Shown: positions 1 to 7,800 of the stretch, piece by piece | How positions within the stretch are numbered: the stretch's first letter is position 1 | Layout of the letters: every line of letters begins with the position of its first letter | Source: JBBRLG01 sp038231495 | Lineage (GTDB): Bacteria > Planctomycetota > Planctomycetia > Gemmatales > Gemmataceae | Direction of reading: 5' to 3' | Assembly: GCA_038231495.1 (NCBI GenBank) | Contig: JBBRLG010000258.1 | Location: forward strand, 1 to 10,137 | Length of the DNA: 10,137 nucleotides | Translations under genes and position numbers: made by a program | The notes under the pieces: generated by a model | Told to the model about the DNA's origin: nothing | The model's database searches: none | The model's input: the letters and a program-made list of their open reading frames with translations, nothing else

Positions 1-31
1 GAGTACTTCAACCGTGCTTAACCCCCCCCAC

Positions 32-50
32 CCCCCCTTCGTAAGGGGGG
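32..50. repeat. C/G-rich hairpin downstream of the kinase operon
   Basis: An 8-bp perfect stem (CCCCCCTT / AAGGGGGG) encloses a 3-base loop (CGT). It lies beyond the 3' end of the hybrid kinase gene on the minus strand. No T-run follows on either strand, so it is not a canonical intrinsic terminator, although it could stall polymerase or protect the mRNA 3' end. It sits in a run of C tracts (22-37) that is also prone to sequencing error. Confidence 0.5.
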
Positions 51-72
51 AGAAGTTGGCGGTGAACGGTTA

Positions 73-131
73 CGGGAGCGTAAGCGACCGGAGTGAGTTT
101 CAGCAACTCACTCCGGTCGCTTACGCTCCCG
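73..131. repeat. Perfect 27-bp palindrome, copy 1 of a dispersed repeat
   Basis: The arms at 73-99 and 105-131 are perfect inverted repeats of 27 bp around the 5-base loop TCAGC. The core is AGCGTAAGCGACCGGAGT. The 31 bases 110-140 recur exactly at 3473-3503, which makes this a dispersed repeat and not a one-off hairpin. The TAA stop of the hybrid kinase (123-121, minus strand) lies inside the right arm, and the preceding codons GEPGA are also repeat-derived. A REP- or MITE-like nature is inferred; no transposase is in the window. It may also act as the operon's 3' hairpin, but no T-tract follows. Confidence 0.85.
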
Positions 132-2151
132 GCTCGCCAAAGCCGGTCTGCGGCTGCTCTGCCGCTTCGTCTAGTACCCGGCGGAGGACCTGGCCGAGCG
201 TGGCCGGGGAGAAGGGTTTCTGGATGAACGCGCTGTGCCCGACGGGACCGCCGCCCGTCTCGTCGAGCAACTCTTCCGAGTGGCCGGACATCAATACGAT
301 CCTGGTTTCCGGCCGCACCCGTCGGAGGCGCCCCGCCAACTCCCGGCCCCCCATCCGCGGCATGATCATGTCGGTCAGCGCCAGGTGAATCGGGCCGGCG
401 TGGCGACCGGCGACCTGCAACGCCTCTTCGCCCGAACGCGCCTCCAACACCGTGTAGCCCTCGTTCTTCAAAATGCGGCGCATCAGCGACCGCACGGAGT
501 CGTCGTCCTCGGCCAAGAGCACCACCTCCCGGCCCCCGTGGGCCGGCGCCGGCGCCGCGTCGGGGGCCGGCGCTGTAACCAGCGGCGCGGCCCGCGGCAA
601 GTAGATCTCGAACGTCGAACCCAGGCCGGGCGTCGAGCGCACCAGGATGTGGCCGTGGCTCTGCTTGACGATGCCGTACACCGTCGCCAGGCCCAGGCCG
701 GTGCCGCTGCCCAGCCCCTTGGTCGTGAAGAACGGCTCGAACAAGAAGCGCTGGGTGTGCGCGTCCATGCCGATTCCCGTGTCACTCACCGTCAGGCACA
801 CCGCCGGACCCGCTGCGGTCTCGGCGTCGAAGCGCGGGTCGCCGGTCTGCACCTCGGCGTTGCGCGTCGTGACCAGCAGCCGACCGCCGTCGCGCATGGC
901 GTCGCGGGCGTTGACCGCCAGGTTGACGATGATCTGTTCGAGTTGGCTGCGGTCCGCTTCCACCAACCCGAGGTCCGGCTGTAAGCGCAGGACGAACTCA
1001 ATGTTGGTGCCGATCAGCCGCGCCAGCATCTTTTCCGCGCTGCGGACGACGTCGTTTAAGTTCAAGACCGCCAGCGTGCGGATCTGCTTGCGGCTGAAGG
1101 CGAGCAGCTGCCGCGTCAGCGACGCCGCCCGCTGGCCCGACTTGCTCACTTCCTCGATCGCCTCGCGCATCGGGCTGGACGGGGGCAGGTCCTCCAGCAG
1201 CACGTCGCAGTAGCCGTTGATTACGGTCAGCAGGTTGTTAAAGTCGTGGGCCACGCCGCCCGCCAGCCGGCCGACCGCCTCCATCTTCTGGGCCTGGCGT
1301 AGCTGTTCTTCCATACTTTTGCGCTCGGTCAAGTCGCGGACAATGCCGACCCACCGGCGGCGCGAATCCAGGCGGATTTCACTGGCACGCAGGTCAATCG
1401 GAAACGGCGTGCCGTCCTTGCGGCGGGCGGTCAATTCGTGGTCCAGGTCGAGCGTGGCCAGGGTGCCGCCGCGCAGATAGTCGGTCAGGGTGCCGGGGCC
1501 TTCCGGCTCGATGGCGTGTGGCATCAGCTCCGACAGTGTCGTGCCCCGCGCCTCCGCCGCCGTGTAGCCGAACATCCGCTCGGCGGCGCCGTTGAAGGTG
1601 TCAATGCGGTCGAACTCGTCAATGACGAGGATGGCGTCGGCGGCGGATTCGACGATGGAGCGCAAGCGCGATTCGCTCTCTTGTAAAGCGGCGGTGCGGG
1701 CGGCGACGGCGGCCTCCAACTCGACGTTGGATTCCCGCACCCGCTCCGTCACCGCGCGGTGGACGTGGCGGATCAGTTCCTCGGGGTTGCCGAGCTTTTC
1801 GACGTAGGCGAACGCCCCGCTGTTGACGGCGTTCTTGGCCGAGCCGAACGAGCCGTAGCCGGTGTGAATGATGACGCGGATGGCACCGTACCGGCCGCGG
1901 ATTTCATCGAGCAGCCGGTTGCCGTCCAGGTCGGGCAGACGCAGATCGACGACGGCCACGTCCACCGGGGCTTCGGCCAGGTGGCGCAGAGCCTTGTCCG
2001 CCGTCGGGCAGCCGTGGACGTGAAAGCCCTCGTCGCGCAGGATGTCCGTCAGCGTGTGCAACTGGGCGGCGTCGTCCTCGACGATGAGGACGCGGCCCGC
2101 ATGGGCGGAGGCGAAGGCGGGCGGCGCGGCAACCGAGGGAGCAGTGGTCAT
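121..2151 (-). CDS. Hybrid sensor histidine kinase, REC-PAS-HisKA-HATPase-REC
   Basis: This 676-residue protein has no signal peptide or membrane segment and is therefore a cytoplasmic two-component or phosphorelay protein. The N-terminal receiver domain (about 20-135) has EDD at 25-27, the phosphoacceptor D69, T97 and K119. A short charged helix (about 135-165) leads to a PAS domain (about 160-280). The HisKA motif VAHDFNNL carries the phosphorylated H302. The ATPase domain (about 395-515) shows the N box (VNARDAM), G1 (DTGIGMD) and G2 (GTGLGL). A second receiver (about 540-665) has D594 and a QKPF lysine motif. The ATG at 2151 follows AAGGA with an 8-base spacer. The gene lies 12 bases below the restored stop of the upstream kinase gene, so the two are probably co-transcribed. 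The N-terminal receiver suggests input from another kinase, plausibly the neighbour (inference). The C-terminal residues GEPGA and the stop come from a dispersed palindrome. The ligand is unknown. Confidence 0.93.
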   Translation of the reverse strand: MTTAPSVAAPPAFASAHAGRVLIVEDDAAQLHTLTDILRDEGFHVHGCPTADKALRHLAEAPVDVAVVDLRLPDLDGNRLLDEIRGRYGAIRVIIHTGYGSFGSAKNAVNSGAFAYVEKLGNPEELIRHVHRAVTERVRESNVELEAAVAARTAALQESESRLRSIVESAADAILVIDEFDRIDTFNGAAERMFGYTAAEARGTTLSELMPHAIEPEGPGTLTDYLRGGTLATLDLDHELTARRKDGTPFPIDLRASEIRLDSRRRWVGIVRDLTERKSMEEQLRQAQKMEAVGRLAGGVAHDFNNLLTVINGYCDVLLEDLPPSSPMREAIEEVSKSGQRAASLTRQLLAFSRKQIRTLAVLNLNDVVRSAEKMLARLIGTNIEFVLRLQPDLGLVEADRSQLEQIIVNLAVNARDAMRDGGRLLVTTRNAEVQTGDPRFDAETAAGPAVCLTVSDTGIGMDAHTQRFLFEPFFTTKGLGSGTGLGLATVYGIVKQSHGHILVRSTPGLGSTFEIYLPRAAPLVTAPAPDAAPAPAHGGREVVLLAEDDDSVRSLMRRILKNEGYTVLEARSGEEALQVAGRHAGPIHLALTDMIMPRMGGRELAGRLRRVRPETRIVLMSGHSEELLDETGGGPVGHSAFIQKPFSPATLGQVLRRVLDEAAEQPQTGFGEPGA

Positions 2152-2163
2152 GGCTCCGGTCCT

Positions 2164-3245
2164 TCAACGCGGTAACGAAATCCGGAACGCGAGGCCGCGC
2201 CCTGGCAACTCGACGGCTTCGATGACGCCGCCGTGGCGCTCCACGACCTGCCGGCAAATCCACAAGCCCAGGCCAGTCCCCTTGGCCTTGGTGCAAAACA
2301 GCGGCTCGAACAGCCGGCTGCGCAGTTCCGGTTCCACGCCCGGTCCCGTGTCGGAGAAAGTGACAGCAAAACCGCCGGCGCTCCTTGCCACCGCTTCGAC
2401 GAAATCGCGCCGCGCCCGGCGAGTGCATCCAGGGAATTCTTCACGAGGTTGTCGAACACTTGCCGGAACTGGGCCGGGTCGGCATGGACGCGAAACGGTT
2501 CGGTCGCCGCCTGGAACTGGCAGTGAACCTCCGCCAGCGGCCGGGCGCTTTGGAAGGCGGCCCGCACCAACTCGCCCAGGTCGAGCATCTCCGGCACCGG
2601 CGCGCGGGAGCGGGCCAACTCGAGCATGTTGGTGATGATTTGGTCGCAGAAGACGACTTCGCGGTCGATGATGGCAAGGTACTCTACCCATTTCGGCTCG
2701 GTCGCCGGCACCTTGCGGCGGAGGTAGTAGGCCGCGTTGCGCACCGCCCCCAGCGGGTTGCGGAGGTCGTGGGCCACGCTCGCGGACATCAAGCCGAGCG
2801 TCGCCAGTTGCGTTTGCCGGATCAGTTCCCCTTTCACCTTCACCAACTCCGCCTCGACGCGCCGCTTCTCGTGCAGTTCCTGTTCGAGCACGAGTTCGAC
2901 AATGGCCAGGCCGAGCGGTTCGGGGGCGGCGGCGACCGGGCGGACGCGGACATGCACGGACACCGGGTCTAGTCTGCCGCCGTGCAGGGAGAGGATTTGC
3001 GGTTCGGCCACCGCCGCCGAGTTCACCACCGCGGCGGGGTCGCGCTCGTCGGTCGTGTCGAACAAGTCGGTGATCCGGCGCGCCCGCAGCTGGTCGGCGG
3101 TCAGTCCGGTGGCGCGTTCGGCGGCGGGGTTGGCGGCCAGGATGCGATAATCGTGCGGGTGAAAAAGGAAAAAGGCTTCCCGGGCCTCTTGAAACGCACA
3201 GAGGGCGGCTTCGGTCAGCAGCGGTGCGGCGACGAAAGAGTCCAT
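2164..3245 (-). CDS. PAS-type sensor histidine kinase, frame broken by one base
   Basis: This is a cytoplasmic sensor kinase of about 360 residues if the frame is restored. A PAS-like domain (about 12-125, with ILAANPAAERATGL) leads through a helix to the HisKA motif SVAHDLRNPLGAV, where H159 is the phosphoacceptor, and to the N box NLVKNSLDAL. After GRGAI, near 2398-2405, the frame changes: G1 (DTGPGVEPE) and G2 (KGTGLGLWI) continue in another minus frame, ending in TGA at 2166-2164. One base appears to be missing. Without correction the protein runs to 2148 with a meaningless tail and no G1 or G2, so it would be inactive. The ATG at 3245 is preceded by AAGGA with an 11-base spacer. The gene is first in an operon with the hybrid kinase, 12 bases downstream. 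A sequencing error and a real mutation cannot be separated from the sequence alone. Confidence 0.85.
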
Positions 3246-3437
3246 GAGGACGCGGTTCCTTAACGGGTCCAGGTTCCGGGGCGGAACGGCATCCCGGTCC
3301 TTGCATTCCTCCTTTAGCCTATACGTTGAGGTGCCCTATTCGCTACAGCAATCGGGGTTTTTTGATTCGTCGGGGTGCGGGGATTCAAACATTCAGGGCA
3401 GACTGAAGGACCCGGCATCTGGGTTGTTGGGTGTGGC

Positions 3438-3491
3438 GAGCATAAGCGACCGGAGTCTATCTCCGGAAACAAACTCCGGTCGCTTACGCTC
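3438..3491. repeat. Palindrome, copy 2 of the dispersed repeat
   Basis: The arms at 3438-3456 and 3473-3491 are 19 bp with one mismatch (left arm GAGCATAAG, expected GAGCGTAAG) around a 16-base loop. The right arm and flank, 3473-3503, are identical to 110-140. The left side begins with GGCGAG (3435-3440) and the right side ends with GGCTCGCC, so both outer ends are visible here. It lies just past the stop of the HEPN gene and may serve as its 3' hairpin. The differing loop and left arm relative to copy 1 indicate independent divergence. Confidence 0.85.
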
Positions 3492-3504
3492 CCGGCTCGC
3501 CAAG

Positions 3505-3521
3505 AGGTAGCGATACTACCT
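3505..3521 (-). repeat. Small hairpin after the HEPN gene
   Basis: AGGTAG (3505-3510) and CTACCT (3516-3521) form a perfect 6-bp stem around a 5-base loop, 11 bases past the HEPN gene's stop. No T-run follows on the minus strand, so a terminator role is weak. Together with the palindrome immediately beyond it, it may form a compound 3' structure. Confidence 0.4.
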
Positions 3522-3532
3522 TGCAAATACTG

Positions 3533-4075
3533 TCAAAGCCGCGGCTCCGTCCCTGCACCGGGATGGTCGAGAAAGCGCTTGAGGCGGTCGTAAGCCGTCG
3601 TAGGATCGACAGTGGGAGGTGCCTTTGTGCGCCGGCCATGCGCTACCCAATTGCGATACCGGCGAACTTGATTGACTTCCTCGATTAGATTGGCGTCGAA
3701 GCCCTTGTAAGGGTCAAGCACCTTGAAGAAACTGCCGTGCTCAATGCCTTCCTTCATCTCGTCGAGGGCACGCTTGATGGCCACGTGACGCATTGGCGGC
3801 AACTCCGCCTCCACCTCGGCCAAAACGCGGTCGCGAATCGTGGCCTCAAATACGGAGAAGAGCAGCAGCACGCACAGGTCGTCGAGATCGTCGAGGACCG
3901 TTTGCGAGTCGGTGAGGATTTCCGCAGAAGTGAGATCGGTAAGGTGGTTGTCACGCCCGAGGTCGCCGTCCCACGGTAAGTTGTTCCAGTGTTTTTCGCC
4001 TAGACGCCCCATCGTTCGCGCCAACCGGCGTGCCGATTCATACCAGCGCCAAGCGTCGTCAAGGGAAGCAATCAC
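3533..4075 (-). CDS. HEPN-like protein with RNxxxH ribonuclease motif
   Basis: This 180-residue soluble protein is predicted to be almost wholly helical. Helices are apparent at about 4-30, 50-90 (hydrophobic stretch LCVLLLFSVFEATIRDRVL), 95-115, 127-147 and 158-172. The segment VRRYRNWVAHGRR contains R141-N142-x3-H146. This fits the Rx4-6H signature of HEPN domains, in which a polar residue follows Arg and which forms a metal-independent RNase site in dimers. HEPN proteins serve as toxins or effectors in toxin-antitoxin, abortive infection and CRISPR systems; that role here is inference. The start is GTG (4075), overlapping the TGA of the upstream gene as GTGA, so translation is coupled. No strong ribosome site of its own is visible. 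Sampled base composition (36 of 60 bases G or C at 3841-3900) is below that of the peptidase gene (44 of 60 at 6661-6720). A non-catalytic HEPN role is possible. Confidence 0.72.
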   Translation of the reverse strand: MIASLDDAWRWYESARRLARTMGRLGEKHWNNLPWDGDLGRDNHLTDLTSAEILTDSQTVLDDLDDLCVLLLFSVFEATIRDRVLAEVEAELPPMRHVAIKRALDEMKEGIEHGSFFKVLDPYKGFDANLIEEVNQVRRYRNWVAHGRRTKAPPTVDPTTAYDRLKRFLDHPGAGTEPRL

Positions 4076-4545
4076 GACAGCAAAGCCTGGAGGATGGCCT
4101 CGAACTGCTCGCGATCAAACGGCCGAATGCCGGAGCATTCATCTTGAACCAACCATTGCCCGTCGCCGGCGTTGTTCAGCTTGCGATACAGAAGGTACTT
4201 GTAAGCGCCGTTGGTAACGTCCACACGACCTTCCGCGTTCTCGTGGCCGGCTTCGGCGTACTTTCCAAGGTGAGCGAGCACGTTCCGGCCGATCGGTACC
4301 ACTTTCACGGTGCGCTCGCCGAAGTTGATGGCCAAACCCTTGATGTGGTAGGTGCCCAAGCCCTGTTCCCGTTTCTCGAACTCAAGCGGCTCAAGGTCGA
4401 GGACATCTGTGGTGCCCGCGTCCGTTAGCCAGGCACGCAGTTGCGCGAGCAGCCGGTCGACAGCCGCGATCCATTCTTCGCGGCACTGCCGCCGCCGTAT
4501 CTCATCGCGAGGGACATTTTTGAGAAGGAAGTCACGAAGCGTCAT
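4072..4545 (-). CDS. Unrecognised protein coupled to the HEPN gene
   Basis: I do not recognise this 157-residue protein. It has no signal peptide or membrane segment. The N-terminal part (about 1-45) is helical and basic (DEIRRRQCREEW). The middle (about 50-130) looks like a beta-rich fold with alternating strands (TYHIKGLAINF, RTVKVVPIG, GRVDVTNGAYKYLLYRK, QWLVQDE). A helix follows at the end (DREQFEAILQALL). The ATG at 4545 has an excellent GGAGG ribosome site with a 6-base spacer. The stop overlaps the GTG of the HEPN gene, so the pair is an operon and expression of the downstream protein probably depends on translation of this one. Its place as first gene of a HEPN pair suggests an antitoxin, sensor or regulator (inference only). 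An unrelated housekeeping role cannot be excluded. Confidence 0.8.
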   Translation of the reverse strand: MTLRDFLLKNVPRDEIRRRQCREEWIAAVDRLLAQLRAWLTDAGTTDVLDLEPLEFEKREQGLGTYHIKGLAINFGERTVKVVPIGRNVLAHLGKYAEAGHENAEGRVDVTNGAYKYLLYRKLNNAGDGQWLVQDECSGIRPFDREQFEAILQALLS

Positions 4546-4551
4546 TTGAAG

Positions 4552-4556
4552 CCTCC
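4552..4556 (-). promoter_or_regulatory. Strong ribosome binding site of the HEPN operon
   Basis: GGAGG on the minus strand lies 6 bases before the ATG at 4545. It is one of the best Shine-Dalgarno matches in the window and fixes the start of the first gene of the pair. The second gene has no comparable site, which supports translational coupling. Confidence 0.75.
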
Positions 4557-4579
4557 GATACCTGCGCGGGACACCCCGA

Positions 4580-4609
4580 ATCTTATCAGGCTGGGGTCAG
4601 CCGTGTCAG
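4580..4609 (-). promoter_or_regulatory. Possible sigma70-type promoter of the HEPN operon
   Basis: On the minus strand CTGACA (4609-4604) and TAAGAT (4585-4580) are separated by 18 bases, a fair match to -35 and -10 boxes. This would place transcription start close to 4573, about 27 bases ahead of the ATG. Two GTCAG direct repeats (plus strand 4596-4600 and 4605-4609) overlap the -35 region and could be an operator. This is pattern matching only; planctomycete promoter consensus is poorly known to me. Confidence 0.35.
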
Positions 4610-4745
4610 ACTTCAAAAATGAATTAAACCGATGCGGCTAGGAAGGCAAAAAAAGAACGGTCGGGAGTGGATTTAATCGACACCTGAACCCCTTGTCCTC
4701 CGTCGTCGTGGCACGGTCACCCAAAAACGCCCGCCGGCCCTTCGC

Positions 4746-4782
4746 ATCGGTTCCCGGTTGCGCAACATGAACCGAGACCGAT
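4746..4782. terminator. Imperfect hairpin downstream of the peptidase gene
   Basis: ATCGGT/ACCGAT (4746-4751 and 4777-4782) and CGGTT/AACCG (4755-4759 and 4770-4774) form a two-part stem with a small internal loop and a 10-base terminal loop. It begins about 30 bases past the peptidase stop on the minus strand. No T-run follows directly, so it is at most a weak or factor-assisted terminator. A TTTTTTT run on the minus strand near 4656-4650 is too far away to belong to it. Confidence 0.3.
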
Positions 4783-4812
4783 TTCGCCTCGCCATTGTCC
4801 CCTCAACCATCC

Positions 4813-7800
4813 TCACCCATTCCCCGGCAGCAGCGGCAGCGGCGTTGCGGGCTGGTCGCCCGGGCGCGGCTTGTACGGAATGCCCTTCTCCATCCACTCC
4901 GGCTTCACCGCGCCCTTCAGGTGGTAGTCGAAGAACTCCTGCATGCGCACCGTGTAGTCCTTCTGGTTCGCCTTCTTGCGCAGGCCGTGCGGCTCGCCGA
5001 CGTAGTTGAACAGGTAACACTCCTTGCCCAGCCGCCGTAACGCCAGGTAATACTCGATGCCCTGGTACCACGGCACCGCGTCGTCGTTGTCGTTATGCAG
5101 CATCAACAACGGCGTCTGCACGCGGTCGGCCATGAAGATCGGCGAGTTCTCGATGTACTTCTGCGGCGCTTGCCACAACGTCGCGCCGATACGGCTCTGC
5201 GTCAACTCGTACTGGAACTGCCGCGGTTGGCCCGAACCCCAGCGGATGCCGTCGTAGGCGCTCACCATGTCCGAAACCGGTGCGCCGGCCGCCGCCGCCT
5301 TGAACCGCTTCGTCTGCGTGACCAGGTACGCGATCTGGTAGCCGCCCCACGAATGGCCCTGAATGCCGATCGCCTTTTCGTCCACGCAGCCCTTGTCTAC
5401 TACCGCCTGAATGCCCGGCAGCACGCACTTCATGGCACTCTGCCCCGGCGAGCCGACGGTGTAGACGATGTCCGGCATGAACACCAGGTAGCCGTTGCTG
5501 GCGTAGTATGCCGCGTTGATCGACGTGCCGGCCGACGGCGCCACAAAGCGGTGCATGTTTTGCGACAAGCGCTCGTAAATGTATACGATCATCGGATACT
5601 TCTTTTGCGGGTCGAAGTTCTCCGGCTTGATGAGTGTGCCGCTCAGTTCGACGCCGTCCGAGTTCTTGTAACGCACCAACTCCGCCTTGCCCCAGACGAA
5701 ATCGTTCTTTTTCGGGTTGGCGTCGGTGACGCGCTTGAATTCGCGGAAGTCGGAGCCGGTCACGTAATAATCGGGGGCGTCGTAGAACGTCTGGATCGTC
5801 AGCAGGTAGGTGTCCGCGTCCTTCGCCTTGACCGGCGTCCCGTAAGCGCGGGCACCCATGACCAGCAATTTCGGCTCACTCGCGCCCGGTTCAAGCCGGT
5901 AGAAGCCCTCGTCGCGCGTGTGTTCGTTGACGGCCTTCAACAGCAGCGGCTTGGACAGGTCGGTGCCGCGCTGGACCTCTTCGTTCGCGGGAGCCGCGCC
6001 CGGTGGGGCACCGGCCGCGGGCGGTTGGACCGCGGCGATTCCGGCCGGGCCGCGCGCGGGACCGTCGCGGACGACCCGCAACTGCGCTTGCGTCTTGCGG
6101 CCGACGCCGGCGGTCAGCATCTTGGCGTCACTGCCGTCGATGGCGACCTTCCAAACGTCGTAGTGATCGTCGAGCAGGACGTATTTCGCGTCACTGCTCC
6201 AGCCGGCGAACCCGTAGGCCGGCGCGTCGCCCGGCTGGTCCCAATCCTCGGAGACGAACTTGACCGGCAGCTTCGCCGTCAGGTTGACGGGCTTGCCGTC
6301 GGTGGCGGGGACGACGGCAGCGAGCCAATCCTTGCCGTCGAAATACACGAGGTGTTTGCCGTCGTGGGCGACGTTCGGTTGCCACTGCGACGCTTGCAGC
6401 AAAGGCTTTTTGTCGCCGGTGCGGACGTTGACCAGGGCGTAGTCGCTCAGCGACGCGCCGTAGCCGGTCAATTTGCGATACGGCCGGGTGTCGCTGCTCA
6501 AGGCCCAGTCGCCGGCGGTCAGGGGCGTTACCTCGACGTTCTCATCGGACAGCTGGCGGAACAGCTTGTCCTGGAAATGGTAGACGGCCCGGTAGGTGCG
6601 GTTGGTCTCGGCCGCGCCGCGCACCTTCTGCATCGGCTGGATTTGTTCGTCCTTGTAGTGCCACAGGTCGAAAACCGCCTTGTCCTCCCGCGCGGGCGTT
6701 GCCGCGGACGGTTCCCCGGCGGCCGGGGGCGGCGTCTCGATCTTGTCGGGGGCGGTGGCGATATACAGCTTGGTGCCGTCCGCCGAAAAGCTGACGGTGC
6801 CGCGTTCGGCGATCGACCAGCCGGTGCGGATGCCCGTTGGCGTGAGCGGCAGCAGGTCGGTGGCCGCCGCCAGCCGCACCTTGCCCTCTTCCCCGGTCAG
6901 GGCGACCGCCTTGGTGACGGCGTGGCGGTCCCAGTGGTACAGCTTCGACTTCGGCTTCTCCGCCGTGGCGTCGTCCTTGTCGGTGAAGAAGACCAGCCGC
7001 GCCTGCTTCTCGTCCCAGGTCAGCCGCGAGTACTTGCCCTTGCCGGCAACCAGCGGCGTCGCCTCGCCTTTCGGCAACTCGGTGACGGCATAAACGCCGC
7101 TGTTCTCCTCCTTCTTCGACGCCACGACATAAACCAGCGTCTTGCCGTCGCGCGTGATCGTGTATTCGGAGACTTCTTCCAGAACGCGCTCGGAGCCGTC
7201 GGCCAGGTTGTGCAGGACCAGGTCGCTGCCGAAGGTGCGCTGCGGCGTCCGGGCGGGCGGCTTGTCGTCCTTCTTTTCCGGCACGGGCGTTTCCTTCTTC
7301 TCGTCCTTCACCGGCTCGGTCTTGTCCGTGGGTTTCGACGGTCGCCGATAGACGAGCAGTCCGGCCCCCTCACCGACTATTGTGAAGGTGGTGGCCCGTT
7401 CGATCTTCGTCGTGATTTTGCCGGTGGCCAGGTCCATGACGGCGAGGACGGGCCGGGGCATCTCGGCGGCCGGCTTTTTCTCCTGGCGAGCCTTGTCCGT
7501 CTCGGCCCTGGTCGGCACCAGCGCGAAGACGACGGCCTTGCTGTCCGGCGTGAACTGATGGGCGGCCCCCGCCAGCGGGTTGACGGCTTCTGTCAGCGAC
7601 GTGCCGACTCCTTGTCCCGCGCCGGCACCCGGTTGGCGGCGCTGGTCTTCGTCTTCAACTTCGTTCTCGGCTTCGATAGGCGTGGCGTTGTTCGCCGGGC
7701 CGGCGCCCACAGCGCCCGCGCGGCTGGGGCCGCGGACGACGCGGTGTTCGCCGCCGGTGGCGAGGTTGCGGACGACAAATTCGCCGTCGGCGTCGGCGGG

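Larger units (their letters stand above)
3246..3532. other. Intergenic gap between the HEPN pair and the kinase operon
   Basis: The gap holds the second palindrome copy (3438-3491) and a small hairpin (3505-3521). Its left part should carry the promoter of the kinase operon. On the minus strand I see TATAGG near 3322-3317 followed by AAAGGAGG, but no convincing -35 partner, so I do not call a promoter. An in-frame ATG at 3306 extends the frame of the second half of the broken kinase, but that stretch has no protein-like character. Confidence 0.5.

Noticed and set aside
73..131. CRISPR repeat or insertion sequence end
   Set aside because: Copies are far apart with no regular spacers, and no transposase or cas gene is present. 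A REP- or MITE-like dispersed palindrome fits better.
73..131. Rho-independent terminator of the kinase operon
   Set aside because: The stem is strong but no T-run follows on the minus strand, so it does not meet the canonical form.
2398..2405. Programmed -1 ribosomal frameshift in the kinase gene
   Set aside because: No X-XXY-YYZ heptamer is present at the break and no downstream stimulatory structure is evident. A one-base indel is simpler.
1904..2428. Minus-strand frame covering the end of the broken kinase and the start of the hybrid kinase
   Set aside because: It is a third-frame shadow. Neither half matches the kinase motifs that the other two frames carry.
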